Source: Enterobacter asburiae
GTDB lineage: Bacteria > Pseudomonadota > Gammaproteobacteria > Enterobacterales > Enterobacteriaceae
DNA length: 64,000 nt
Direction of reading: 5' to 3'
Assembly (NCBI GenBank): GCA_011754535.1
Contig: JAAQVN010000001.1
Coordinates: forward strand, 2,604,001-2,668,000
Shown: positions 44,005 through 54,027 of the stretch, piece after piece
Layout of the letters: each line of letters begins with the position of its first letter
Position numbering within the stretch: the stretch's first letter is position 1
Notes under the pieces: generated by a model
What the model was told of the DNA's origin: nothing
The model's input: the letters and a program-made list of their open reading frames with translations, nothing else
Database searches by the model: none
Translations under genes and position numbers: made by a program

Positions 44005-45087
44005 TTATCTAATAGCCGCTTCGGTATCGGCGTCGAAGAAATGGCACTTATTCATATCGAACTGAATGCCGATAGTATCTCCGGCTACATAGTCATTGGC
44101 CGCACCAGCACGGACAACCAGTTCATGGCCGCCCACGGTGGCATAAAGCATAAATTCGGCTCCGGTAAGCTCGGCGACGCTGACTTTCGCCGTGATATCT
44201 TCTCCGCTGCTCTGCAGGGTGAGAATATCTTCCGGACGGATCCCGAAGACGACCGCTTTACGCTGGTAACCTTGCGCATTCAGCTCGGCCAGCTTGTCCT
44301 CAGGGATCTCCAGACGCAGCGTTTCCGTTACGAAATAGCGATCGTCGATAGCGCCACGAATGAAGTTCATCGCCGGAGAGCCAATGAACCCTGCGACAAA
44401 CATATTTGCCGGCTCGTTGTATACCTGCTTCGGCGCACCCACCTGCTGAATGATGCCGTCTTTTAGGATCACGATGCGGGTCGCCATCGTCATGGCTTCC
44501 GTCTGGTCGTGCGTTACATAGATCATGGTGGTGTTAAGCTTCTGGTGCAGCTTGCTGATTTCGGCACGCATCTGCACACGAAGCTTGGCATCGAGGTTGG
44601 ATAACGGCTCATCCATCAGGAAGACGCCCGCTTCACGCACGATCGCCCTGCCCAGCGCCACGCGCTGGCGCTGACCACCCGATAAAGCACCGGGTTTACG
44701 CTTCAGATATTCACGTAACCCCAAAATCTGCGCCGCCCAGTTAACGCGCTCTTCAATCACCGCGGGCGCTATTTTTTGCATTTTCAGGCCAAACGCCATG
44801 TTGTCGTAGACCGTCATATGCGGATAAAGCGCGTAGTTCTGGAATACCATCGCAATATCGCGAGACTTGGCGGGCACGTCATTCATGCAAACGCCGTCGA
44901 TAATCAGTTCACCCGCGCTGATCTCCTCAAGACCGGCAATCATTCGCAGTGTGGTGGATTTACCGCATCCCGACGGACCGACGAAAACAATAAACTCTTT
45001 GTCTTCAATTTCGAGGTTGAAATCTTTAACCACGTGGACCTGGTTATCATAGATTTTCTGAATATGTTTCAGAGACAGTTGAGCCAT
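44005..45087 (-). CDS. ycjV: sugar ABC transporter ATPase YcjV (MalK/UgpC type), intact
   Basis: The 360-residue product has Walker A GPSGCGKST near 37, Q-loop FQNYALYPHM, signature LSGGQRQR, Walker B with MDEPLSNLDAKLR, the H-loop VTHDQTEAM and a C-terminal regulatory OB domain. It is the ATPase for YcjN-YcjO-YcjP. In E. coli K-12 the gene is a pseudogene; here it is full length, so the transporter should be complete. Seven-gene co-orientation with ycjU upstream (13-base gap). Confidence 0.94.
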   Translation of the reverse strand: MAQLSLKHIQKIYDNQVHVVKDFNLEIEDKEFIVFVGPSGCGKSTTLRMIAGLEEISAGELIIDGVCMNDVPAKSRDIAMVFQNYALYPHMTVYDNMAFGLKMQKIAPAVIEERVNWAAQILGLREYLKRKPGALSGGQRQRVALGRAIVREAGVFLMDEPLSNLDAKLRVQMRAEISKLHQKLNTTMIYVTHDQTEAMTMATRIVILKDGIIQQVGAPKQVYNEPANMFVAGFIGSPAMNFIRGAIDDRYFVTETLRLEIPEDKLAELNAQGYQRKAVVFGIRPEDILTLQSSGEDITAKVSVAELTGAEFMLYATVGGHELVVRAGAANDYVAGDTIGIQFDMNKCHFFDADTEAAIR

Positions 45088-45100
45088 AATTTATTCCTTA

Positions 45101-45766
45101 TCAATACGCCCGGCACGCCCAGAAATCTGTCAGGCATTTCCAGGTCAATTCCCGCGTTGAATGAAGTTGTAATCCCGCATGGTTAAGGCCAGGCCCAATC
45201 CCGACCGACAGCATTCCTGCGGCGTTGATTGCTTCAACACCCGCAGCGGCATCTTCAATGCCGATGGCCTCTTCAGGGCGCACATTCAGCCCCGCACAGG
45301 CCGCAAGAAAGATCTCCGGGTCCGGCTTTGAGCGGCGAATGCGGGAAGCATCAGCGCAAAAATCGAAGGCCCGATCGATGCCCAGCGCGTGCAAAATCCC
45401 TGGGGCATTGAGCGATACGGATGCCAGCCCAATTTTGACCTTCGCGGCACGGATCTCCGCCAGCACGTCGCGGATCCCCGGCAGCAGAGAATCCTGCGTT
45501 AGTGATGCCAGCGACTGGAAGTAAAGCGCGTTTTTTTTCGTCGCAAGCGCCAGGCACTGCTCCTCGCTAAACATCCCCGTTTTATCGCCATGCTTGAGAA
45601 TGCGCTGGAGGGAATCCATGCGGCTTATCCCCTTCAGCTGTTCGTTAAAAACTTCATCAAAGGTGATGCCAATGTCTTCCGCCACGGCGCGCCACGCCAG
45701 AAAGTGGAGATGTGCGGTATCGGTGATCACACCGTCCAGATCGAATACGACAGCCTTAAGCGTCAT
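45101..45766 (-). CDS. ycjU: beta-phosphoglucomutase YcjU
   Basis: A HAD-superfamily protein of 221 residues from the ATG at 45766, which follows GGAGG; E. coli PgmB has 219. Motif I is DLDGVITDT near residue 8; the cap domain carries RMDSLQRIL. Later motifs include the lysine in [10 protein letters not shown] and EDAAAG. It converts beta-glucose 1-phosphate, produced by the YcjT phosphorylase, to glucose 6-phosphate. The start overlaps ycjT by 11 bases. Confidence 0.94.
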   Translation of the reverse strand: MTLKAVVFDLDGVITDTAHLHFLAWRAVAEDIGITFDEVFNEQLKGISRMDSLQRILKHGDKTGMFSEEQCLALATKKNALYFQSLASLTQDSLLPGIRDVLAEIRAAKVKIGLASVSLNAPGILHALGIDRAFDFCADASRIRRSKPDPEIFLAACAGLNVRPEEAIGIEDAAAGVEAINAAGMLSVGIGPGLNHAGLQLHSTRELTWKCLTDFWACRAY

Positions 45767-48035
45767 GGTGCCCCTCCGTGGTAGCGGTCCCAAATGCGAA
45801 TGCAGAAAAGTCCTTACAGGCGCAAACTTTTCGCTCCGATACGTGCAGCGTTTTGCCCCACAGCGTCAGCGTGGCAGGTGCCGTGGTTTCAATGGTTAAC
45901 ACCTCGTTTTCATAGGTGAAGTGCATGGTTGCGTTCCGCCACCGCAGCGGGAAAGCGAGTTTCTGCCAGTGAGCAGGCAGTTTCGGCGCGAGATGCAGTT
46001 CCCCTTCAATGATTTGCAGGCCAGCAAACCCCTGAATTGCGCCAGACCAGATCGCACCGGTGGCCGCGGCATGAATGCCCTCATCGCTGCTGTGCGGATC
46101 GTCGCCCAAATCAATGGCGATTCCGTCGCGCCAGAAGGCATAGGCCCCCTGCGTGTCACCGCAGCGCGCGAGGACAATCCCGTGAATGGCCTTGCTCAGG
46201 GATGAGTCATGGATCGTGCGTGGCTCATAGAACGCCAGATTGGTGGCGCATTGCTGTGGCGTAAACCGTTCCGGCAACAGGTAGTTAAGCATCACCACAT
46301 CGGCCTGCTTAAGGATCTGCATCTCGTTCACTTCCGCGCGGGAATAATCGAGCAGAATCGTCTGTTTACCCGCTTTGGCTTTGTAGCGGCTCAGATCGAT
46401 GGCAGGTTTAGACATGAAGGTATCATCCTGCGGGATCACACCGTCTGCATCAGCCTCTGGCAGCCATAAGCGCGCCAGGAACTGCGTGGCATTCTCCGTG
46501 AAACGCACATCCTCACGCTCAAACATCGCCATAAACTGGCGCGCGCAGGCCACGTTATGCCAGGCCAGATAGTTGGTGTAGGCGTTGTTGTTCACGTGCT
46601 CGGTGTATTCGTCCGGTCCGATCACGTCATGGATTTCCAGACGACCATTGATTTCAGTGGCGCGTCCCATCCAGAACAAGGCCGTTTCCATCAGCAGCGT
46701 CAGGCCTTCGTTACGCATAAAGGCATCATCGTGCGTCGCTTGCCAGTAAGCAACGACGGCCCAGGCGATATCTGCCACAATGTGATGTTCAGCGAGTGCG
46801 GAAGCCACCTTCTGGCGTACCCCGGTGCGGATGTTAATCGCCGCGAACTCTGGCGTCTCTTCCTCTCCGCTTGCGGCGCTTTCCCATGGGAACAGCGCGC
46901 CAGGCCAGCCGTTACGACGGGCTTTTTCCCGGGCGCCTGAGAGATTAAGCCAGCGATAGCGCAGGAGGCTACGGGCAATCTGCGGGCGGGTAAACAGATG
47001 GAAAGGCAGCAGGAAAATTTCGGTATCCCAGAAAACGTGGCCTTTATAACCCTCTCCCGTCAGCCCTTTTGCAGCAATACTGCTTCGCTCATCATGGGCA
47101 GGCGTCATCGTGGTCAGATGCCAGACAGCATAATCCAGCGCCATCTGATCCTGATGTTCAGCGGAAGCCACCTCCACCCGAGCGTCACGCCAGACGTCTT
47201 TCCAGGCATACGCTGAGCTTTCAAGCAACGCGTCGTAACCTCTTGCCGCAGAGACTTTGAGATCGGCCAGTGCGTTGCGCGCGAAAGACTCCTGCGACAG
47301 CGCTTTATCACTGCGATGCGTCAGCCAGACGATTTTCTCAAGCGTGACAGTGTCACCCTGAGCAATCGTCAGCGAATGGTGAACGCTGAGACGACGATTT
47401 TTGGCGGTGAAGCAGCTGTCGCTCTTCGCTGAGAGCTGACAAAACGCCGAAACAACTACTTCTGACGCCCGATCCTGCGTTTCATACACGCCCTGCATGT
47501 AGTGCTGGTCAAAAACCCTGACCGAGACTTCATCCAGATGCTGTCTGCCGCTGTTCGTTTGCGTTGCGTCGATGCCGGTTTTCAGCACCGCGTGCGTGGC
47601 GTCATCAAGAGGCGTGATCGAGAGCTGCATAGCCACTAAAGGCAACTGGTCCAGCGACACAAAACGACGGCTCTCCAGCCTATAGTGCTTCCCGTTGGGT
47701 GAACGCCAGACCACGTTACGATGCAGCTCGCCGTTCGCAAAGGCCAGCTCGCGCTGCCACTCAAGGATTTCCCCTGAAAGGAGGGTGAAATTGATGCCAT
47801 CCAGCTCAACATCAATCCCGGTGATATCCGGCAGATTGACCAGCTCAGTGGTCTCATTGCGCCCCGCGCGATGATACAGCCCCGCGAGATACATGCCTCT
47901 GGTCTGCTGGGTGTAATCTTCTTCGTGCACAGCGCGAATGCCCATGTAGCCATTGCCGGTGGCCATGACAGAGGCATATTTATTCAGGCTGTGAGGACAA
48001 AAGCCCGGATCGGTTAATACAGACACGTTCAGCAT
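45756..48035 (-). CDS. ycjT: GH65 disaccharide phosphorylase YcjT (kojibiose phosphorylase)
   Basis: The 759-residue product (E. coli 755) has the family-65 order: N-terminal beta-sandwich, helical linker, (alpha/alpha)6 barrel with the general-acid glutamate in [17 protein letters not shown] near 480, and phosphate-site residues later. In E. coli it splits kojibiose with phosphate to beta-glucose 1-phosphate and glucose. Its ATG overlaps ycjS and its end overlaps ycjU, which is consistent with tight coupling. Confidence 0.94.
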   Translation of the reverse strand: MLNVSVLTDPGFCPHSLNKYASVMATGNGYMGIRAVHEEDYTQQTRGMYLAGLYHRAGRNETTELVNLPDITGIDVELDGINFTLLSGEILEWQRELAFANGELHRNVVWRSPNGKHYRLESRRFVSLDQLPLVAMQLSITPLDDATHAVLKTGIDATQTNSGRQHLDEVSVRVFDQHYMQGVYETQDRASEVVVSAFCQLSAKSDSCFTAKNRRLSVHHSLTIAQGDTVTLEKIVWLTHRSDKALSQESFARNALADLKVSAARGYDALLESSAYAWKDVWRDARVEVASAEHQDQMALDYAVWHLTTMTPAHDERSSIAAKGLTGEGYKGHVFWDTEIFLLPFHLFTRPQIARSLLRYRWLNLSGAREKARRNGWPGALFPWESAASGEEETPEFAAINIRTGVRQKVASALAEHHIVADIAWAVVAYWQATHDDAFMRNEGLTLLMETALFWMGRATEINGRLEIHDVIGPDEYTEHVNNNAYTNYLAWHNVACARQFMAMFEREDVRFTENATQFLARLWLPEADADGVIPQDDTFMSKPAIDLSRYKAKAGKQTILLDYSRAEVNEMQILKQADVVMLNYLLPERFTPQQCATNLAFYEPRTIHDSSLSKAIHGIVLARCGDTQGAYAFWRDGIAIDLGDDPHSSDEGIHAAATGAIWSGAIQGFAGLQIIEGELHLAPKLPAHWQKLAFPLRWRNATMHFTYENEVLTIETTAPATLTLWGKTLHVSERKVCACKDFSAFAFGTATTEGHHDA
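45779..45792. promoter_or_regulatory. candidate YcjW operator inside the end of ycjT, before ycjU
   Basis: TGGTAGCGGTCCCA on the plus strand is identical to 55725-55738 upstream of ycjM. The 14-mer is an imperfect palindrome with a central CG, as is typical of LacI-family sites. It lies 13 bases upstream of the ycjU start codon. Assignment to YcjW is inference. Confidence 0.6.
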
Positions 48036-49084
48036 AATGTCACGCTTTCCCCTGTTTCTGCTGATTCATACAGCGCGGCGACAAGCTGCTGAATAACCAG
48101 TCCCTGTTCTGCATCGGCAATCATGACGGGCTCTCCCTGCACATGGCGTACAAAGGCATCCATGCTGCGCAGATGGCGCTGATCGTCCGCCTCTTCGCGC
48201 TGGGTAACGGTTTCTAAAACACCGGCTTCGTCGTTGTAGATGTGCGCCGGGAACAGCGTTGCACCCGCCTTTTCTCCGCAGAAAGAGGCGTTCATGATGG
48301 ACTGCTCGCGAATGTTAAGCGCAAAGGAGGTGTCCAGACGCAGAATGCCGCCGTTGCAGAATTCAATCGTGCCAAACAGGGCATCTTCCACGGTAAATTG
48401 CGCAGGATCCCACTCGCCAAACTGACCGGCGCTTTTACGGTTTCCCAGCCTCTGGAAGCTGTGCGCGGTCACCCGTTTTACCGCCGGGAAACCCAGAACA
48501 TACATTGCGGCGTCAAGCATATGAATGCCGATATCAATCAGCGGTCCGCCACCCTGTAACGATTTGTTGGTAAAAACGCCCCATCCCGGTACGCCGCAGC
48601 GGCGCAGCGCCTGCGCCGAGGTAAAGTAAACTTCACCGAGCGTCCCGTTCATTACCGCATCACGCAGCAGTTGGGTATCCAGGGCAAAGCGATGGTGAAA
48701 ATCGTACGCCAGGACTTTTCCTGCCTTGCGCGCCGCGATGCGCATCTGGTCGGCCTGTTCCGGCGTCATCGCCGGGGGCTTTTCACACATAACGTGGCAA
48801 CCTGCTGCAAGGGCCGCCATCACGTGTTCAAAATGGAACCGGTTGGGCGAACAGACGCTCACCACATCCGGTTTTACTGCCTGCAACATCTCGTGAGCGT
48901 CCTGCCATGCCGATGGAATAGCATAACGTTCCGCGAACGCCTGTGCCTGCTCAAGGCGGCTGTCCATGACAGCCACCATTTGAACATCACTGCGCGTGGC
49001 GTAATACGAGGCATGCACTTTGTCCGCGACCTGCCCGGCGCCAATAATGGCGACGCGCAGAGGCGAAGGTGTAGAAGCACTCAT
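48029..49084 (-). CDS. ycjS: Gfo/Idh/MocA-family sugar dehydrogenase YcjS
   Basis: The ATG at 49084 gives 351 residues, the E. coli length; two earlier in-frame ATG codons overlap the ycjR stop. The Rossmann fold shows VAIIGAGQVADKVHA near residue 15, and the catalytic CEKPPA segment near 98 contains the lysine of the family. The E. coli enzyme oxidises glucosides at C3 to 3-keto sugars. Works with YcjR (epimerase/isomerase) and YcjQ (reductase). Confidence 0.92.
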   Translation of the reverse strand: MSASTPSPLRVAIIGAGQVADKVHASYYATRSDVQMVAVMDSRLEQAQAFAERYAIPSAWQDAHEMLQAVKPDVVSVCSPNRFHFEHVMAALAAGCHVMCEKPPAMTPEQADQMRIAARKAGKVLAYDFHHRFALDTQLLRDAVMNGTLGEVYFTSAQALRRCGVPGWGVFTNKSLQGGGPLIDIGIHMLDAAMYVLGFPAVKRVTAHSFQRLGNRKSAGQFGEWDPAQFTVEDALFGTIEFCNGGILRLDTSFALNIREQSIMNASFCGEKAGATLFPAHIYNDEAGVLETVTQREEADDQRHLRSMDAFVRHVQGEPVMIADAEQGLVIQQLVAALYESAETGESVTLC

Positions 49085-49098
49085 CACGCTCGTCATCC

Positions 49099-49887
49099 TT
49101 AGCATTCACGCAAATAAGTGAGAGAGTCCTGATAAGCCTTAGCCGGATCCTCGGCGCGAACACGGCATTCATATACCACGTATCCCTGATAGTTATCGGC
49201 ACGCAGCTGGTCGAACAGGCTGGCAAAATCAAGGCTGCCGCTGCCCGGCTGATAGCGATGATTATCTGCAATGTGCACATGACCCAGCAGATCGCGGTTC
49301 TGATGCAGCGCGTCCGTCAGCGAGTCTTCTTCAATGTTCATATGATAGAAGTCGCCGATGATCTGCACGTGCTTCAGGCCGTTCTCTTCGATATAACGAC
49401 GCGCGTCTGCCAGGGTGTTGATCATATGATCCTGATAGCGGTTCAGCGGTTCCAGGTAGACGGTAGTACCGGTGCGCGCCGCCACCTCATCCAGCCAGCG
49501 CAGCGAGGCGCTAACCGCTTTGCGGTCACCGTCGAGGCTGCGTGGGGAGGTCATTGGCGGCAGGCGGAAGGTAAACATCCCCCAGGCAGCAGGCACGATA
49601 ATGCCCTTCCCGCCGACTTCCGCGAGCGCTTCCAGAATGCGTTCGATCTGCTGTAACCCGTTCAGACGGCGTTCTTCGATGAAATCACCGATCCAGCCAT
49701 CGTATCCGCCACATGCTGTCGTCACCGGCAGGCCAGTGGCTTTGATAGCGGCTTTCACTTCGTCCAGGTTTTCAACCAGCAGGCGGCCGTCAATTTCGTA
49801 GCCATCAAAACCCATTGCTTTGATGTACTCGAATTTTTCCATGATGCTGGACGGGAAAAAGGCCTGGTTTTGTGTTGCGATCTTCAT
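49099..49887 (-). CDS. ycjR: 3-keto-sugar epimerase/isomerase YcjR
   Basis: A 262-residue TIM-barrel protein of the AP-endonuclease/xylose-isomerase-like family, exactly the E. coli length. Metal-binding candidates are the glutamate in VYLEPLNRYQDHM, the aspartate/histidine in IIGDFYHMNIEE, the histidine in GHVHIADNHR and the glutamate in VVYECRV. The E. coli enzyme epimerises a 3-keto-glucoside. It stands between ycjS and ycjQ in the operon. Confidence 0.93.
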   Translation of the reverse strand: MKIATQNQAFFPSSIMEKFEYIKAMGFDGYEIDGRLLVENLDEVKAAIKATGLPVTTACGGYDGWIGDFIEERRLNGLQQIERILEALAEVGGKGIIVPAAWGMFTFRLPPMTSPRSLDGDRKAVSASLRWLDEVAARTGTTVYLEPLNRYQDHMINTLADARRYIEENGLKHVQIIGDFYHMNIEEDSLTDALHQNRDLLGHVHIADNHRYQPGSGSLDFASLFDQLRADNYQGYVVYECRVRAEDPAKAYQDSLTYLREC

Positions 49888-49904
49888 GATTTGCTGTCCT
49901 TAGC

Positions 49905-50957
49905 TTAAAAAGTGACGCCCATTTTGATACTGAGTTCCGGGTGCTGATCGACATACTTCATATAGCTCTCCGGGCTGGTGGCGAAGGTCACGACCGGGTC
50001 GATCAGATCTTCACAATTCAGATAACCGTTCATCAGCAATTCCCAGCAGGTCTCTTCGATACGCTTGCGGCTCCAGCGCGGATAGTCCGGGTTGGGTTCA
50101 CTGCAGGCGCGGGAGAAGACAATCTTCGCATTGTTGAAATGCGCTTCGCGGCCGAGGTTGAAACCCGCGGCAAACGGCTTGGCGAACGCCACGTAGGAAA
50201 TGGTTCCGCCATAGGCGAGTCCGCGCAGCGCAGACTGCAGTGCATCCGCAAACCCGCTGGTTTCGATGATCACGTCTGCGCCCTGCTTGCCGGTCAGCTT
50301 TTTAATTTCCAGACCCACATCGGTACCGATTGGATTCAGGCAGTGGTCCGCACCGTGACGACGAGCGATCTCACAGCGATGTTCAATAGGATCAACGCCG
50401 ATAACCACTGACGCACCGGCTTTTTTCGCCAGCTGAATTGCAATCTGTCCAATGGCTCCCAGACCGACCACGACAACAAAGTCACCCACGCGGACGTTGG
50501 CATCACGCACGCCGCTCATGGCGAACTGCGCCGGATCGTAGCAAACGGCATTCTTCCAGGACGCGCCCTGCGGCATTTTACGCAGCTTATAGTTGTTCAC
50601 CGCGTTAACGATGACCGTTTCCTGCAGCGGGCCGTAGCAGCAGACGCTGTCGCCGACCTGGTATTCCGTCACGTCTGCACCGCATTCAATAATGTCGCCA
50701 ACGATCATGTTACCCAGCTGGAACTTACCGAATTCGATACCGCGCGCAGCGCCCTCTTCACGCGGCGTGAACATCTGCCACTCTGCGTTGAACTCTTCAT
50801 CAATAAACGGGCTTGCCGCGCGGAAATCCACGACTTCCGTTCCGTGCTTCGGGGCGCCAAAGCGGGCGCGAATTTTCACTTCATGTGCTTCCACAGCACG
50901 GTCTTCATACTCCACCAGCGCCGCCACGCGTGGCGCTGTCGCAACTAACTTCTTCAT
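49905..50957 (-). CDS. ycjQ: zinc-type alcohol dehydrogenase-like protein YcjQ
   Basis: A medium-chain dehydrogenase of 350 residues from the ATG at 50957 (AGGAGCAAGTT upstream), equal to E. coli. The cofactor site VVVGLGAIGQIAIQLAKK lies near 170 and GVDPIEHR follows it. In E. coli it reduces the keto sugar produced by YcjS and YcjR with NADPH, completing a C3 inversion of glucosides to gulosides. Confidence 0.92.
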   Translation of the reverse strand: MKKLVATAPRVAALVEYEDRAVEAHEVKIRARFGAPKHGTEVVDFRAASPFIDEEFNAEWQMFTPREEGAARGIEFGKFQLGNMIVGDIIECGADVTEYQVGDSVCCYGPLQETVIVNAVNNYKLRKMPQGASWKNAVCYDPAQFAMSGVRDANVRVGDFVVVVGLGAIGQIAIQLAKKAGASVVIGVDPIEHRCEIARRHGADHCLNPIGTDVGLEIKKLTGKQGADVIIETSGFADALQSALRGLAYGGTISYVAFAKPFAAGFNLGREAHFNNAKIVFSRACSEPNPDYPRWSRKRIEETCWELLMNGYLNCEDLIDPVVTFATSPESYMKYVDQHPELSIKMGVTF

Positions 50958-50988
50958 AACTTGCTCCTGATAAAAAAAATTGGCCGCC

Positions 50989-51831
50989 TTAGCCCTTGAC
51001 GCCACCGGCGGTCAAACCACTTTTAATAAAACGTTCAGAGAGTGCGTACATGATGACTACCGGAAGCGCCGTCACCAGCGATGCCGCCATCATGCGACCC
51101 CAGATATAATCTGGCGTACTAAAGAGCGTGTTCAGCCCGACCGGCAGAGTAAAGTTGCTGGCACTGGACAGGAAAATGGAGGCAAACAGGTAGTCGTTCC
51201 ATGCCACCATGAAGCAGTAAACAAACACCGACACGAGACCGGAAATGGCCAGCGGCACGGTAATGCGGAAGATGATTTGCAGTCGGTTCAGACCATCCAT
51301 CATCGCGGCCTCTTCTATTTCGTCCGGAATGGTGTCGAAATAGCTGCGCAGCATGAATACCGCCGTAGGCAATGTCTGGGTCACCATGGTGATAATCAGC
51401 GCCAGTTCAGTGTCATAAATGCCGAGCGCGGTAATGATTTTGAACAGCGGCACCACCAGCAATATCCCGGAGAACATATAGACGGTGTAGAAGCTCGCAT
51501 TGATCGTCGTGCGTCCTTTAAAACGCAGCTTGGACAAGGCGTAAGCGCCCAGCGTGCCGAGAAACACCGCAATTACCGACGACGTCAGCGACACCACCAT
51601 GCTGTTGCGGAAGTAATCCACAAACGGGAAGATCAGCGGGTTAAAGATGTCGACATAATGCTGAAGCGTCCACGCCTGCGGCAGAATAGTCGGATTCAGC
51701 GATATGGCCTCTTTCGCGCTCTTGAATGACGTCATCAGCATCACGAAGAACGGGAACAGCGTGATAATCAGAAATACCGCCAGCCCCAGATAGAAACCAA
51801 TACGGCCCAGTATGCGTTTATTTGTTGCCAT
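50989..51831 (-). CDS. ycjP: sugar ABC transporter permease YcjP
   Basis: The 280-residue product (E. coli 280) has six membrane helices and the permease EAA loop (EIEEAAMMDGLNRLQIIFRI) near 190-210, which docks to the ATPase. It is the MalG-type partner of YcjO; the two genes overlap by 14 bases. Works with binding protein YcjN and ATPase YcjV. Confidence 0.94.
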   Translation of the reverse strand: MATNKRILGRIGFYLGLAVFLIITLFPFFVMLMTSFKSAKEAISLNPTILPQAWTLQHYVDIFNPLIFPFVDYFRNSMVVSLTSSVIAVFLGTLGAYALSKLRFKGRTTINASFYTVYMFSGILLVVPLFKIITALGIYDTELALIITMVTQTLPTAVFMLRSYFDTIPDEIEEAAMMDGLNRLQIIFRITVPLAISGLVSVFVYCFMVAWNDYLFASIFLSSASNFTLPVGLNTLFSTPDYIWGRMMAASLVTALPVVIMYALSERFIKSGLTAGGVKG

Positions 51832-52699
51832 TGAGGTTTACCCTTTTTCTGGTCAGCAGAATGACGGCGAAGATGATCACAAACAGCACAACGGAAATGG
51901 CGGCTGCTTTACCCAGATCGTTGAATGCAAAGGCGGTTTTATAGAGATACACGCCCAGAATATCGACCTTCGTGGTCAGCAGATAAACATCCGCAAACAT
52001 GTAGAACATCCAGATAGTTCGCAGCGTGACCACCGTTGCCAGCACAGGCATGATGGCGGGCAACGTGACGATACGGAAACGCTGCCAGGCGTTTGCCCCA
52101 TCCATCTCTGCCGCTTCGTACAACGATTTATCAATGGTCTGCAAAATTGCCAGGAATGAGATAAAGGCATACGGGAAGTAACGCCAGATGGCGAACAGCA
52201 CCACCAGCACAAAGCTGCTGCCAGGGTTGTCGAACCAGAGCGGCGCCTGGTCATACAGATGCAGCAGATCGACGCCCAAATAGTTCACGATTCCGTAGCC
52301 GTTGTTGAACATGTATTTCCAGGCAAACACCAGGGAAATAGACGGCGTCACGTAGGATAAAATCACCAGCGAACGCGCCGTCTTACGCAGACGAAACTCA
52401 CGGTTAAAGAAGATGGCGACGGCAAGCCCCAGCCCGGTGCTGCCGAGCACGACCAGCGCCGTATACCAGAACGTCATCCACAGTGAATGCCAGAACGCAG
52501 CATCCCCCAGAATGCGGATGTAGTTATCCAGGCCGACGAACACCGCATCAATACGCGGGTTAAGCGGCAGACGTAAAAAACTGATTTCAATATTGGAAAT
52601 CATTGGCCAGGCCACCAGGCCCCCCAGCAAAATCAGGCTGGGGGCCAACAGCAGCATGGCGAAAGGCATATCTGAACGACCAGAAAACAACGTCTTCAT
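51818..52699 (-). CDS. ycjO: sugar ABC transporter permease YcjO
   Basis: The 293-residue product (E. coli 293) has six membrane helices and the EAA loop LYEAAEMDGANAWQRFRIV near 200. It is the MalF-type permease subunit. Overlaps ycjP by 14 bases and starts 22 bases after ycjN. Confidence 0.94.
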   Translation of the reverse strand: MKTLFSGRSDMPFAMLLLAPSLILLGGLVAWPMISNIEISFLRLPLNPRIDAVFVGLDNYIRILGDAAFWHSLWMTFWYTALVVLGSTGLGLAVAIFFNREFRLRKTARSLVILSYVTPSISLVFAWKYMFNNGYGIVNYLGVDLLHLYDQAPLWFDNPGSSFVLVVLFAIWRYFPYAFISFLAILQTIDKSLYEAAEMDGANAWQRFRIVTLPAIMPVLATVVTLRTIWMFYMFADVYLLTTKVDILGVYLYKTAFAFNDLGKAAAISVVLFVIIFAVILLTRKRVNLNGNK

Positions 52700-52721
52700 A
52701 ATTTCCTTCCGCAGAGCGCTC

Positions 52722-54014
52722 CTATCGTTGTGAAATCAGGTCAGTCAGTCGCTTTTGGCTCTTGCTAAGCGTTGCGCTGAGATCTTGTTTACCCACAGTG
52801 ACGTTATGCACCATGGAGCTGATAATGCCGGAGCCTGTCACATCGCCCATGCGCGTGAAGTTTTTGTCGCCGACAGCGCCAAATACCTGCACGTTCGGGA
52901 ACTGGGCGATCAGCTCATAAGGCAGTTGCCCAAACGCTTTAATCACGTCGTTGTTTTTCCAGGTGTCCGTGCCTACCACCAGCGTGTTCACCGGCAGCGC
53001 CGCGCCCGGCGACATCATGACCCAGTCGGTTGCGTTTTGAGCCTGCTCCATCCACGTCACAAACTTTTCAGCCGCTTGCGTTTCTTCTTCGCTTTGGCCG
53101 GTGGTGATCGTCAGCGACGTGACCATGCCGTAAACGGCAGAGGACTTTTCTGTAGGCACGACGAAGCCAAGGTTGGCAGGGTTACCATCCTGGAATACTG
53201 CCGGCAGGATGTAGGTGGAATAGACGGCCATCGGTGCAGAACCGTTCATGAAGGCATCTTTGATCTCCATAACGTCATTCGAGCCCGGCATGGTGGTCGC
53301 GGCCAGCGCTTTATAGAACGCCAGTGCTTTCGCCATTTCAGGGGTATCAATTTCAACCTTTCCGTTGGCATCAAAAACGTTCGCGCCGCCGGACAGCGCA
53401 AACTGAGAGAACGCCTGCTCGGTCATGACGCTTTCCGCGGTGGGCAGTGCAATGCCGTAATGTTTCCTGGCCGGGTCGTTAAGTTTCTGGCTGGCGTTCA
53501 GCAGCTGTTCCCAGTTATGCGGCTCCTGGATACCCGCGGCAGCAAGCACATCTTTGTGATACCAGACGCCGGACAGCCAGGCGCTCATCGGCACGCCCGT
53601 CCAGGCTGTACCGTCTTCGGTACGTACAACGCGCAGGATCCCGTCATAGAAGGTCTTTTCGCCTACCGCTTTAATGACGTCGCCGACAGCCTTGCGATCC
53701 AGCAGCTGTTCCTTATCCATGACTTTCGCGTAATCATGGCTGACTTCAATCACTTCAGGCAGCGCGCCCGTTCTGGCGAGCGTAATCACCTTGGTGTTGT
53801 AGGCGTCTTCTTCCACCGGTACCTGCTTCACCGTAATGCCAGGGTTTTCTTTCTCGAATTTTTCGATCAGTTTCGTAATAACCGCCTGACGCTCCTGCTC
53901 TACTGACGAGTGCATGAACTCAATGGTCACAGCAGACGCTTTATCATCCTTACAGCCTGATAACAGGGCGCACGAAACCAGCGCTGATAACAGCACAATT
54001 TTGGGCATTTTCAT
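52722..54014 (-). CDS. ycjN: sugar ABC transporter binding lipoprotein YcjN
   Basis: The 430-residue product (E. coli 430) has a lipoprotein signal ending LLSGC (Cys-21) with lysine at +2 (CKDDK). A family-1 extracellular solute-binding fold follows, with the motif TLARTGALPEVIEVSHDYAK. Lysine at +2 allows sorting to the outer membrane, although binding lipoproteins usually stay on the inner membrane. First transport gene after ycjM. Confidence 0.93.
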   Translation of the reverse strand: MKMPKIVLLSALVSCALLSGCKDDKASAVTIEFMHSSVEQERQAVITKLIEKFEKENPGITVKQVPVEEDAYNTKVITLARTGALPEVIEVSHDYAKVMDKEQLLDRKAVGDVIKAVGEKTFYDGILRVVRTEDGTAWTGVPMSAWLSGVWYHKDVLAAAGIQEPHNWEQLLNASQKLNDPARKHYGIALPTAESVMTEQAFSQFALSGGANVFDANGKVEIDTPEMAKALAFYKALAATTMPGSNDVMEIKDAFMNGSAPMAVYSTYILPAVFQDGNPANLGFVVPTEKSSAVYGMVTSLTITTGQSEEETQAAEKFVTWMEQAQNATDWVMMSPGAALPVNTLVVGTDTWKNNDVIKAFGQLPYELIAQFPNVQVFGAVGDKNFTRMGDVTGSGIISSMVHNVTVGKQDLSATLSKSQKRLTDLISQR

Positions 54015-54027
54015 TTTAGGGTCCTTT

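Noticed and set aside
52755-53906. 383-codon open frame antisense to ycjN
   Set aside because: Full overlap with a certain gene; composition is arginine/histidine-rich as expected from a mirrored frame.
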